This document shows, piece after piece, positions 1-5,423 of a DNA stretch of 5,423 nucleotides (position 1 is its first letter; every line of letters starts with the position of its first letter). This DNA comes from Bifidobacteriaceae bacterium NR021. GTDB taxonomy: Bacteria; Actinomycetota; Actinomycetes; Actinomycetales; Bifidobacteriaceae. Both the position numbers and the translations under genes were made by a program. The stretch spans positions 150,163 through 155,585 of the forward strand of contig NQOP01000002.1 of the NCBI GenBank assembly GCA_003585845.1. The letters run 5' to 3'. The notes below the pieces were generated by a model. The model was not told the origin of the DNA and ran no database searches. It saw only the letters and a program-made list of their open reading frames with translations.

Positions 1-2274
1 AAGCTTACGATCAGAATCCTTCATCTTGTTAAGCAAAGATTCCAAACGTTCAGCTAACTCGTCTGGACGCGCGTTAACCATGTCTGCTAATTGCGCAACC
101 AAAGTGTGTTCACGAGCGCCATACTCGTACGCAGCTTCACCGCAAAGAGCGTCGATTCTGCGTACACCAGAGCCAATAGAAGACTCGGAAAGAATAGTTA
201 CCATACCAATCTTTCCAGTGCTCTTAGCATGAGTACCGCCGCAAAGCTCACGGCTCCAACCGTCGCCGATTTCAACAACGCGCACAACATCGCCGTACTT
301 TTCGCCAAACAAGTGCATTGCTCCAAGCTTAAAAGCGTCGTCGATTGGCATTTCCTTAGGAACTACCTGCAAATCGTCGCGAATACGCTCATTTACGCGA
401 GCTTCAACGCGAGAAAGCGCATCCTTATCGACAGCCTTTGGCCACTGGAAGTCGAAGCGCAAACGATCTGGATCAACTACAGAACCGCGCTGAGTTGCCT
501 GTGGACCAAGCTCTTCGCGCAAAGCCTTGTGAAGAGTGTGAGTAGCGGTGTGAGAACGCGCCAACGCAGCCCTGCGAACCTGATCAATATTCGTGTTCAC
601 TGGAGCACCAACACTCAAAGTACCTTCAGTAAGTCGGCAGCTGTGAACAATCAAATCCTTGATTGGACGCTGAACATCGTCGACTTCCAAAATTGCGCCG
701 TCGTCGGAAATAATCTCACCTTGATCTGCAATCTGACCACCGCGCTCAGCATAGAATGGCGTGCGATCGAGAATAACCTCAACGTTTGCAGGAGCAGTAA
801 CGCTTTTAACAGAACCCTTGCCTGCTTCAACAATTGCCAAAACGTTTGAACGACTTGAGAAGTCAGTGTAACCGAGGAAGTCGATTGGCTTTTCGAGTGC
901 CTTCTTAATATCGTCGTAAACGCTAACGTCCACATTGTGACGCTTCTTCAAAGCGTCAGCTCGAGCGCGACCTTTCTGCTCGCTCATAAGCTCGCGGAAC
1001 TTAGTTTCGTCCACCTTAACACCCTGCTCGGCTGCCATCTCAAGAGTAAGCTCAATTGGGAAGCCGTAAGTATCGTGCAAAGTAAACGCGTCTGCGCCTC
1101 CAACCATAGGGTCATCCTTGTGCTCTTTCTTAGCTTTTTCAACAGCCAAGTCGAGAATAGTCGTGCCCTTTTCAAGAGTGCGACGGAATGCGTCCTCTTC
1201 ACCGTAAGCCGCTTCGCTAACCTCGTGGAAAGTATCATTAAGCTCTGGATAGCTTGGTTCCATAGCAGCTTTAGAAACTGGGAACAGCGTTGGCAAAACT
1301 GGATCTTGCACACCGAGCATGCGCATTGCGCGAACAGTTCTGCGAAGAAGACGACGAAGCACATAGCCGCGGCCAACATTACTTGGGCGCACGCCATCAC
1401 TCATAATCATCAAAGCGGAACGCACGTGATCTGCTACAACGCGGAAACGCACGTCAGCATCATTATTATCGCCGTACTTTACGCCGCTAAGCTTTTCTGC
1501 AGCTTCAATAACTGGGTAAACTTCGTCAGTTTCGTAAATATTTTCCTTACCTTGCATAAGGTAAGCCAAACGCTCCAAACCAGCGCCAGTATCAATATTC
1601 TTTTGATCGAGTTCGCCAGCAATATGCAAATCAGTCTTAGATTTGACGTTATCTACCTGGTAATTTTCGAAAACCAAATCCCAAATCTCAATAAAGCGAG
1701 ATTCGTCAGCAGCCGGACCTCCATCGCGACCATACTTAGGACCGCGATCCACGTAGATTTCGGAGCATGGACCGCCAGGACCAGGGCCGCCGGTAGTCCA
1801 GAAGTTATCTTCCATACCGAAAACTTGCATGTGCTCTGGGTCGAAGCCTTCGTTCTTCCAAATTGCGCGTGCTTCATCGTCGTCAGTATAAGTAGTTACC
1901 CAAAGCTTTTCAGGGTCAAAACCGTAGCCGCCCTTATCTTGAGGAGTTGTCAAAAGCTCCCAAGCGTAGTGAATAGCTTCCTCTTTAAAATAATCACCAA
2001 ACGAGAAGTTACCAACCATCTGGAAGAAGGTGCCGTGACGAGTAGTCTTACCAACTTCGTCAATATCTAGAGTGCGAACGCACTTCTGATTCGAAGCCAT
2101 ACGACGCGAAGGAGGCGTCTGCTCACCAAGCAAATAAGGAATAAACGGCACCATGCCGGCAATAGTAAACAATGTTGTTGGGTTCGGCGAAATAAGAGAA
2201 GCCGAAGGAACAACCATATGACCATTCTTGGCAAAATAGTCAAGATAACGCTTTGCAATTTCTGCTGTGCGCAT
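1..2274 (-). CDS. alaS: Alanyl-tRNA synthetase, C-terminus cut by window edge
   Basis: Class II synthetase that activates alanine with ATP, charges tRNA-Ala in the cytoplasm and edits mischarged Ser/Gly. The frame is open for 758 codons from the ATG to the window edge. I translated most of it in register and found no interruption. Visible motifs: the motif 2 region around R79-H80 ([18 protein letters not shown]); a [12 protein letters not shown] stretch near residues 162-173; motif 3 GAGLER at 230-235; editing-domain zinc ligands H575 and H579 (HTATH) and C678/H682 (CGGTH). These spacings match the bacterial family, which usually runs about 870-890 residues, so roughly the last 130 (the C-Ala domain) lie outside. 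The ATG is preceded by AAGGAGT (2283-2289) at 8 nt, and an in-frame stop lies upstream at 2299-2301, so the start is secure. It follows the DUF948/small-protein pair after a 206-nt gap that may carry its own promoter. Confidence 0.98.
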   Translation of the reverse strand, partial: MRTAEIAKRYLDYFAKNGHMVVPSASLISPNPTTLFTIAGMVPFIPYLLGEQTPPSRRMASNQKCVRTLDIDEVGKTTRHGTFFQMVGNFSFGDYFKEEAIHYAWELLTTPQDKGGYGFDPEKLWVTTYTDDDEARAIWKNEGFDPEHMQVFGMEDNFWTTGGPGPGGPCSEIYVDRGPKYGRDGGPAADESRFIEIWDLVFENYQVDNVKSKTDLHIAGELDQKNIDTGAGLERLAYLMQGKENIYETDEVYPVIEAAEKLSGVKYGDNNDADVRFRVVADHVRSALMIMSDGVRPSNVGRGYVLRRLLRRTVRAMRMLGVQDPVLPTLFPVSKAAMEPSYPELNDTFHEVSEAAYGEEDAFRRTLEKGTTILDLAVEKAKKEHKDDPMVGGADAFTLHDTYGFPIELTLEMAAEQGVKVDETKFRELMSEQKGRARADALKKRHNVDVSVYDDIKKALEKPIDFLGYTDFSSRSNVLAIVEAGKGSVKSVTAPANVEVILDRTPFYAERGGQIADQGEIISDDGAILEVDDVQRPIKDLIVHSCRLTEGTLSVGAPVNTNIDQVRRAALARSHTATHTLHKALREELGPQATQRGSVVDPDRLRFDFQWPKAVDKDALSRVEARVNERIRDDLQVVPKEMPIDDAFKLGAMHLFGEKYGDVVRVVEIGDGWSRELCGGTHAKSTGKIGMVTILSESSIGSGVRRIDALCGEAAYEYGAREHTLVAQLADMVNARPDELAERLESLLNKMKDSDRKL

Positions 2275-2315
2275 ACGTACGAACTCCTTGTGTAATTTTT
2301 AGCAAGACCCACGCA

Positions 2316-2340
2316 AACCGTCACAAATAACCGTCACAAA
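2316..2340 (-). repeat. Two direct copies of a 12-mer in the alaS upstream region
   Basis: The 12-mer AACCGTCACAAA occurs at 2316-2327 and again at 2329-2340, a period of 13 bp. On the coding strand it reads TTTGTGACGGTT twice, about 27 nt upstream of the alaS ribosome binding site. The copies are identical and both fall in non-coding DNA. They could be a direct-repeat protein site or a duplication; nothing in the sequence decides between these. Confidence 0.75.
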
Positions 2341-2362
2341 CAAAAGCCACATGCAACGCTCA

Positions 2363-2400
2363 CACGAAATCGTGCCGCATGACGCACGACGCAATCATGC
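2363..2400 (-). promoter_or_regulatory. Candidate alaS leader with alternative hairpins
   Basis: Read on the minus strand, GCATGA (2400-2395) can pair with TCATGC (2382-2377), closing a 12-nt loop, and CACGA (2374-2370) can pair with TCGTG (2367-2363). TCGTGC (2389-2384), which lies in the first loop, is also a perfect complement of GCACGA (2375-2370), the 5' arm of the second hairpin. The two arrangements cannot coexist. If this stretch is transcribed as the 5' leader of alaS, it could switch folds. No poly-U tract follows and no T-box consensus is present, so the regulatory role is inference only. Confidence 0.35.
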
Positions 2401-2411
2401 AAACATTCAAT

Positions 2412-2440
2412 ATAGTACTTCAATACTTAACTTAACTAAA
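2412..2440 (-). promoter_or_regulatory. Weak candidate promoter for alaS
   Basis: On the minus strand TTTAGT (2440-2435) is followed after 17 nt by TACTAT (2417-2412), which overlaps a better but unpaired -10-like hexamer, TATATT (2414-2409). The stretch 2401-2460 is distinctly AT-rich. The -35 match is only three of six. Start of transcription near 2405 would give alaS a leader of about 130 nt containing the hairpins and the 12-mer repeat. Confidence 0.3.
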
Positions 2441-2480
2441 CTTAGCAAAGTAACGAAATTATGAAAAACTCGTTTTTTAT

Positions 2481-2726
2481 TTAAAATTCCTTATTTCTAC
2501 GATTAGCATAACGAGAATTAAGCTCAGCTTCATGCTCTTTACGGCTAGTATTGAAATCTTTAAACAATCCCATTACTGTGCGCAATGTGATATTTTTCGG
2601 TTCCTCATCAAATATAAAACGACTAGCAGAAGACGGCATTTTTGCTTTAACATATGCACGAGCCTTCGTAACTGTAAGAACACCAATTACAATGCCAACA
2701 AACATCCAAAATAAACGCTTGAACAT
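2481..2726 (-). CDS. Small single-pass membrane protein, unknown function
   Basis: 81 residues. I do not recognise a named family, though small membrane proteins of this kind are familiar in this position before alaS in bifidobacteria. One hydrophobic segment at about residues 5-20 (FWMFVGIVIGVLTV) is followed by a basic stretch (K21, R23, K27, K29) and then a charged, soluble C-terminal part of about 50 residues ending RRNKEF. This suggests an N-terminal anchor with the tail in the cytoplasm, by the positive-inside rule. The ATG overlaps the stop of the DUF948 gene by one base (TAATG), and its GGGGGGAG binding site (2729-2736) lies within the end of that gene, only 2 nt from the ATG. Translation is therefore probably coupled and the two products may act together. 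Short length makes function unpredictable, but position and coupling make a real gene likely. Confidence 0.85.
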   Translation of the reverse strand: MFKRLFWMFVGIVIGVLTVTKARAYVKAKMPSSASRFIFDEEPKNITLRTVMGLFKDFNTSRKEHEAELNSRYANRRNKEF

Positions 2727-3172
2727 TACTCCCCCCTGCTTGCATTCTTAGTTGCATTCTTGTCAGAGGATTCTTTTGAAGCGTTACGATTGGCACTATT
2801 CTTGTCTGTTGGCACAGTCGGCTTATTGAAGAAAGAAGAAACAGTATCTTTTAGAGCGTAACCGGCAGCTGCAATTTTTACGATCGGTTTTCCAAGGAAA
2901 GCACCATACAAATCTGTTAGAGCACTAATATTTGTAACGGTTGTGCGAGTAGCTCCTGAAACAGCGTTTACGTCGTCAAGAGTCTTATTAACTTGCTTAA
3001 TAGTTGTAACAGACTCATCGATTGCCGGCATCGCATGCTCACCCGACTCTTTAATTGTTTTCGCAATCTGATCAAACAATCTGCCTAATCTGATTAACGG
3101 ATAAATCAAAAAGCCAGAAAGCACGGCAAACGCAATCGCAGCAATAAGAGCGGCTATGTCTCCAACGCTCAT
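2726..3172 (-). CDS. DUF948-type membrane-anchored protein
   Basis: 148 residues of unknown function. A hydrophobic helix at about residues 6-27 (ALIAAIAFAVLSGFLIYPLI) is followed by a basic junction (R28, R31) and a polar helical region at about 31-90 with many Thr, Val, Ile and Asn and recurring seven-residue spacing (IDESVTTIKQVNKTLDDVNAV). That plan is typical of DUF948 proteins: an N-terminal anchor and a coiled-coil-like body. A second mildly hydrophobic patch lies at 91-108. Residues 116-148 are a low-complexity Lys/Asn/Ser/Ala tail. The ATG is preceded by AAAGAGG (3178-3184) at 5 nt. The stop overlaps the start of the small membrane protein gene. The family assignment rests on length, topology and neighbourhood between rpsD and alaS, where DUF948 genes commonly occur; I could not run a profile. 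Confidence 0.85.
   Translation of the reverse strand: MSVGDIAALIAAIAFAVLSGFLIYPLIRLGRLFDQIAKTIKESGEHAMPAIDESVTTIKQVNKTLDDVNAVSGATRTTVTNISALTDLYGAFLGKPIVKIAAAGYALKDTVSSFFNKPTVPTDKNSANRNASKESSDKNATKNASRGE
2740..2763 (-). repeat. 12-bp tandem duplication in the DUF948 gene tail
   Basis: TTGCATTCTTAG (2740-2751) and TTGCATTCTTGT (2752-2763) match at 10 of 12 positions and sit head to tail. They encode the successive KNAT and KNAS tetrapeptides near the C-terminus of the DUF948 protein. A related RNAS lies a few residues earlier, so the tail may have grown by short in-frame duplications. Confidence 0.7.
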
Positions 3173-3210
3173 CGTAACCTCTTTCTATACCATTTTGCCT
3201 AAGATTTCGC

Positions 3211-3240
3211 AGTATCAAAAGCCATACAACAGCAAATCAA
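3211..3240 (-). promoter_or_regulatory. Candidate promoter for the DUF948/small-protein pair
   Basis: On the minus strand TTGATT (3240-3235) and GATACT (3216-3211) are 18 nt apart, each matching four of six consensus positions. Transcription would start near 3204, giving a leader of about 30 nt with the AAAGAGG binding site. It lies in the 147-nt gap after the phosphatase gene. I see no intrinsic terminator in that gap, so read-through from upstream is also possible. Confidence 0.4.
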
Positions 3241-3319
3241 ACTACGTATTAAAACCCTTCGCAATGACTTAAGATTAACGAACAGTAAAGACGCATATAA
3301 CAAAGTTAAACAGTAGAAT

Positions 3320-3994
3320 TTACTCGTTATAGCCTCGAATAGTAATGGCATTATCAATAGGTTTGGTAGTGTCAAAATCAAGTCTGGTTACGCTTCCGTT
3401 TTGAGGGCGTTCGCTTAAATCGTAACCTGCAGGCGCAAAACGGTGCATAAGACTTAGCAAAGTGTTGCCATGCGAAATTTGCAAAACATTATCTCCATCG
3501 TTAAGCGAAGAATTTGAAGCAATTAACGCAAAACCCTCTTCTACGCGAGTCCAATATTCGATATCTGATTCTGCATCGTGGAAAGGATCCGCTTCTTTAA
3601 GCATGTCTCGTGTTGCCGCAAGCCCAAATTTTTCAACGATTTCGTTATAAGTGTGAGCTCCGTGAGGCGCTCCTGCAGCCCACCAAGCCATTTGCATATC
3701 TTGACCTTCAAAATAGCCGTAGCATTGCTCGCGAAAATGCATGTCGCTTATAAGCGTCGGGCGCACGTTACCGGCAGCTTCATTTGCATCGAGAATACGT
3801 TGTGCTGTGATTTGCGCACGAGTAGTATCCGAACAGTAAGCTGCAGCAAAAGCAATATTTTCTAGCTTTTTTGCAGCCGTGTCCGCATCTTTCAAACCCT
3901 TTTCAGTAAGCGGAGAATTTGACCAGCCTTGCAGTCGATTATAGCGATTAAATAGCGTCTGTCCGTGACGCACTAAATAAAGATGCAGCAACAT
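3320..3994 (-). CDS. Histidine phosphatase / phosphoglycerate mutase-like protein
   Basis: 224 residues, a complete branch-1 member of the histidine phosphatase superfamily, probably cytoplasmic (no signal peptide). The core residues are present: the RHG motif at R9-H10-G11, with H10 the histidine phosphorylated in catalysis; N16; the SDTTRA motif with R59; the proton-donor region FREQCYGYFEG with E89; and the second catalytic histidine H175 in SHGNT. The glycolytic enzyme GpmA has a longer, different pattern after RHG, so a broad phosphatase acting on small phosphate esters is more likely than a true mutase; the substrate cannot be read from sequence. The ATG has GGAG only 2 nt away, while the next codon, TTG, would have better spacing; an in-frame TAG upstream limits other choices. 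It sits directly after the rpsD terminator, so it needs its own promoter, perhaps TTGGTT/TATGTA in 3995-4060, a poor match. Confidence 0.93.
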   Translation of the reverse strand: MLLHLYLVRHGQTLFNRYNRLQGWSNSPLTEKGLKDADTAAKKLENIAFAAAYCSDTTRAQITAQRILDANEAAGNVRPTLISDMHFREQCYGYFEGQDMQMAWWAAGAPHGAHTYNEIVEKFGLAATRDMLKEADPFHDAESDIEYWTRVEEGFALIASNSSLNDGDNVLQISHGNTLLSLMHRFAPAGYDLSERPQNGSVTRLDFDTTKPIDNAITIRGYNE

Positions 3995-4060
3995 AGCTCC
4001 ATTATTGCACTACGCGGTACATAACTGTCGAAAACACCAAACCAACCGATGAAAATCAAC

Positions 4061-4105
4061 AAAAACGCATTGACCCCTGCCACGCAATCGCATAGCAGGG
4101 GTCAA
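4061..4105 (-). terminator. Intrinsic terminator of rpsD
   Basis: Read on the minus strand, TTGACCCCTGC (4105-4095) pairs perfectly over 11 bp with GCAGGGGTCAA (4080-4070) around a 14-nt loop. TGCGTTTTTG, with a run of five T at 4065-4061, follows. The stem begins 31 nt after the rpsD stop codon. This is a textbook rho-independent terminator. The plus strand has no T tract after the stem, so it appears to work in one direction only. Confidence 0.93.
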
Positions 4106-4136
4106 GCGGTATGTCCTTAAGAATTAAATCGGCGAA

Positions 4137-4763
4137 TTAACGAGCGTAGTATTCGACGACGTACTGAATGTTGACTTCAACTGGAATCTGATCGACTTCC
4201 GGCTTACGAGTCAAAGTAGCCTTCAAAGAGGCAAGATTCACATCGAGGTAACCAGGAACTGCTGGCAAAACGTCGCGATGAACGCCTTCTGCAGCCATCT
4301 GGAATGGAACCATGGTCTGGCTCTTGGCACGAACCTGAATGGTCTGACCTGGCTTCACACGGTAAGATGGGCGATCAACAAGATTGCCATCAACCAAAAT
4401 ATGACGATGTACAACAAACTGACGAGCCTGGGCGGTGGTGCGAGCAAAGCCTGCGCGCAAAACCAAAGCATCAAGACGAGTTTCCAAATCGGTGAGCATT
4501 GCGTCACCGGTCTGGCCTGCAGTGTGCGTACCCTTCTCGTAAGCAGCACGAAGCTGCTTCTCGGAGATGCCGTACTGAGCGCGAAGACGCTGCTTCTCGC
4601 GAAGACGTACTGCGTAATCGGACTCGGTGCGACGACGAGTGCGACCGTGCTCACCTGGAGCATATGGACGCTTCTCGAAGATACGCTGAGCCTTTGGGGT
4701 CAAAGCGATGCCGAGGGCGCGAGAAAGACGCACCTGACGGCGAGAACGCTGAATATTAGTCAT
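4137..4763 (-). CDS. rpsD: 30S ribosomal protein S4
   Basis: 208 residues, the usual length. S4 binds 16S rRNA early in assembly of the small subunit and contributes to decoding accuracy; in many bacteria it also represses its own synthesis. The N-terminal part has the RIFEKRPYAPGEHGR signature (residues 27-41), and the S4 RNA-binding domain spans about 95-158 (TRLDALVLRAGFARTTAQAR, HILVDGNLVDRPSY). The C-terminus ends VNIQYVVEYYAR. There is no cysteine, so this is the zinc-free form of S4. The start is supported by AAAGGA (4770-4775) at 6 nt. The gene stands alone, with a 256-nt leader region before it and its own terminator after it, not in the rpsM-rpsK-rpoA-rplQ operon. The N-terminal sequence is the form I associate with Bifidobacteriaceae. 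Confidence 0.99.
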   Translation of the reverse strand: MTNIQRSRRQVRLSRALGIALTPKAQRIFEKRPYAPGEHGRTRRRTESDYAVRLREKQRLRAQYGISEKQLRAAYEKGTHTAGQTGDAMLTDLETRLDALVLRAGFARTTAQARQFVVHRHILVDGNLVDRPSYRVKPGQTIQVRAKSQTMVPFQMAAEGVHRDVLPAVPGYLDVNLASLKATLTRKPEVDQIPVEVNIQYVVEYYAR

Positions 4764-4810
4764 AACTAATCCTTTAATTCTGTCGTTATCTGAACGGAAC
4801 GTGAACCAAG

Positions 4811-4840
4811 TTTTTAGTCGATTGCAAAATCGCCTAAAAA
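4811..4840 (-). promoter_or_regulatory. Long hairpin in the rpsD leader
   Basis: An inverted repeat with arms TTTTTAG-x-CGATT and AATCG-x-CTAAAAA surrounds a 4-nt loop: 12 pairs with one internal mismatch. It lies 48-77 nt upstream of the rpsD ATG and 35 nt from the AAAGGA site. No T tract follows it on the minus strand, so it is not a simple terminator. It may be a leader element of the kind ribosomal protein genes use for feedback control, but it resembles no S4-binding leader I can identify. Confidence 0.5.
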
Positions 4841-4873
4841 TTACTCACGCTGAGCCGGCCTCTCCAGTGCTTC

Positions 4874-4891
4874 TTCGTGCTAACACACGAA
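4874..4891 (-). promoter_or_regulatory. Short hairpin in the rpsD leader region
   Basis: TTCGTG and CACGAA pair perfectly over 6 bp around a 6-nt loop, about 110 nt upstream of the rpsD start. With the larger hairpin at 4811-4840 it suggests that the region before rpsD is structured if transcribed. The function is unknown, and a 6-bp stem can occur by chance. Confidence 0.3.
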
Positions 4892-4996
4892 CGCGCAAGT
4901 ATTAAAACGTTGAAATAACGCCATAACTACCGCGCGCCGACCCACTGATGGGCTAAGGCTCCAGATGATGCTTACACAAAATAGGCATCGTTTCTA

Positions 4997-5024
4997 ATTC
5001 TACACACCCATAAGAATAAATTAA
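4997..5024 (-). promoter_or_regulatory. Weak candidate promoter for rpsD
   Basis: TAGAAT on the minus strand (5002-4997) matches the -10 consensus at five of six positions, with a poor TTAATT (5024-5019) 16 nt upstream overlapping the end of the ABC ATPase gene. If used, the rpsD leader would be about 225 nt and would include both hairpins. A less convincing TTTAAT/TAATAC candidate lies near 4903-4910. The remainder of the 4764-5020 gap shows no gene, tRNA or clear terminator for the ABC gene. Confidence 0.25.
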
Positions 5025-5423
5025 CGAAGGGAGCCAGCATCCATTGTGTACGTGCGATCCGCGCAGCGAGCAGCCTCAACATCGTGAGTTACCATAAGCA
5101 CTGCCACACCATTTTTTGCAGCCTCGCGCAACATTTTCACCACTATGCGAGTATGCTCTAAATCCAAATCGCCAGTAGGCTCGTCAAGAATAAGAAGCTT
5201 CGGATTGTTTATTAACGCGCGCACAATCATTACGCGACGCATTTCACCACCCGAAAGCTCATTTGGGTAGCACCACAGTAAATCTTCAATATGCAATTGC
5301 TTGCAAAGTTCTAACGCGCGAGTCTCTTTTGAATCTTCGCTTACTTCAGACTTACTTACTTCAGACTTACTTACTTCACAAGCACTAGCTGCAATTTGCA
5401 CAGGTAAAAGTATGTTGTCATGC
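5021..5423 (-). CDS. ABC transporter ATP-binding protein (LolD/MacB/FtsE type), N-terminus outside window
   Basis: The C-terminal 133 residues of an ABC ATPase; the frame is open through the window edge, so Walker A and the Q-loop lie outside. Visible in order: HDNILLPV, matching the ENVxLPL segment that follows the Q-loop in this subfamily; a Ser/Glu/Val/Lys repeat linker; the signature LSGGEMRR (LSGGE at 5257-5243); Walker B LLILDE (5197-5180) with the catalytic glutamate; D-loop GDLD; and the H-loop histidine in VTHD (5086-5084). The protein ends about 17 residues after the H-loop, as is usual for LolD/MacB/FtsE-like ATPases. These pair with FtsX/MacB-like permeases and energise export or extraction of lipids, peptides or wall-hydrolase signals; the substrate here is unknown and the permease is not in the window. 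An in-frame GTG at 5401 is not the true start, because conserved sequence continues upstream. Confidence 0.93.
   Translation of the reverse strand, partial: HDNILLPVQIAASACEVSKSEVSKSEVSEDSKETRALELCKQLHIEDLLWCYPNELSGGEMRRVMIVRALINNPKLLILDEPTGDLDLEHTRIVVKMLREAAKNGVAVLMVTHDVEAARCADRTYTMDAGSLR
5341..5380 (-). repeat. 15-bp in-frame tandem repeat in the ABC ATPase gene
   Basis: The unit TTACTTCAGACTTAC occurs at 5341-5355 and 5356-5370, followed by a partial copy, TTACTTCACA, at 5371-5380. The two full copies are identical. Because 15 is a multiple of three, the repeat encodes the pentapeptide SEVSK in tandem and leaves the frame intact. It falls in the loop between the helical-domain start and the signature motif. 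Confidence 0.9.

Noticed and set aside
1..6. HindIII site exactly at the window start, suggesting a clone end
   Set aside because: It is in frame as Lys-Leu of alaS, and the same hexamer recurs several times in the window, so nothing biological follows from it.
91..2070. Two long plus-strand open frames (252 and 377 codons) opposite alaS
   Set aside because: Both are in exact codon register with alaS on the other strand and stay open because alaS rarely uses TTA, CTA or TCA. They have no good binding sites and no recognisable domains, while the alaS frame is certain.
2455..2480. Possible terminator just after the small membrane protein gene
   Set aside because: AAAAAC and GTTTTT flank only a 2-nt loop and the stem is nearly all A-T. 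No GC-rich stem with a following T tract is present.
2275..2480. T-box riboswitch before alaS
   Set aside because: I do not see the T-box consensus sequence or a terminator/antiterminator pair, and alaS T-boxes are mainly a Firmicutes feature.
2532..2751. Plus-strand small frames opposite the 81-residue membrane protein
   Set aside because: They are antisense to a coupled gene that has a clear start and membrane segment.
3199..3381. 60-codon hydrophobic minus-strand frame across the end of the phosphatase gene and the following gap
   Set aside because: It overlaps the real phosphatase C-terminus in another frame, lacks a convincing binding site, and its hydrophobicity follows from AT-rich sequence.
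4278..4769. Plus-strand open frames opposite rpsD
   Set aside because: They are antisense shadows of a highly biased ribosomal protein gene, with no family resemblance.
5399..5401. GTG as the start of the ABC ATPase
   Set aside because: The upstream frame continues with HDNILLPV, a conserved segment of this subfamily, and Walker A must lie further upstream outside the window.

Overview
This window reads as an ordinary chromosomal housekeeping segment from a high-GC Gram-positive lineage organism with unusually AT-rich DNA. The S4 protein begins MTNIQRSRRQVRL and has no cysteines, which I recognise as the Bifidobacteriaceae form. The AT-rich codon use fits a low-GC member such as Gardnerella better than a typical Bifidobacterium. 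That placement comes from memory of the family and from composition, not from a search.

All supported genes lie on the minus strand, so transcription runs from high to low coordinates. In that order they are: the 3' end of an ABC transporter ATPase of the LolD/MacB/FtsE type (5423-5021, truncated by the window edge); a 256-nt gap holding the rpsD leader; rpsD (4763-4137) with a strong intrinsic terminator (4105-4061); a histidine-phosphatase / phosphoglycerate-mutase-like gene (3994-3320); a 147-nt gap with a candidate promoter; a DUF948-type membrane-anchored protein (3172-2726) joined by a TAATG overlap to an 81-residue single-pass membrane protein (2726-2481); a 206-nt gap with repeats and hairpins; and alaS (2274-1, missing its C-terminal part).

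The genes cover translation (ribosomal protein S4, alanyl-tRNA synthetase), a small coupled pair of envelope proteins of unknown role, one phosphatase-like enzyme and one exporter ATPase. From general knowledge of actinobacteria, rpsD, a DUF948 gene, a small membrane protein and alaS often occur together, and the phosphatase-like gene sits inside that order. The terminator after rpsD and the candidate promoters suggest at least three transcription units: ABC ATPase, rpsD, and the phosphatase/DUF948/small protein/alaS stretch, which may itself be divided.

I see no mobile element, CRISPR array, tRNA, rRNA or phage gene, and no convincing new system. The points most worth a second look are the candidate alaS leader, whose hairpins are mutually exclusive and lie beside a 13-bp-period repeat; the hairpin-bearing rpsD leader; and a 15-bp in-frame tandem repeat inside the ABC ATPase gene, between its helical-domain start and its signature motif.
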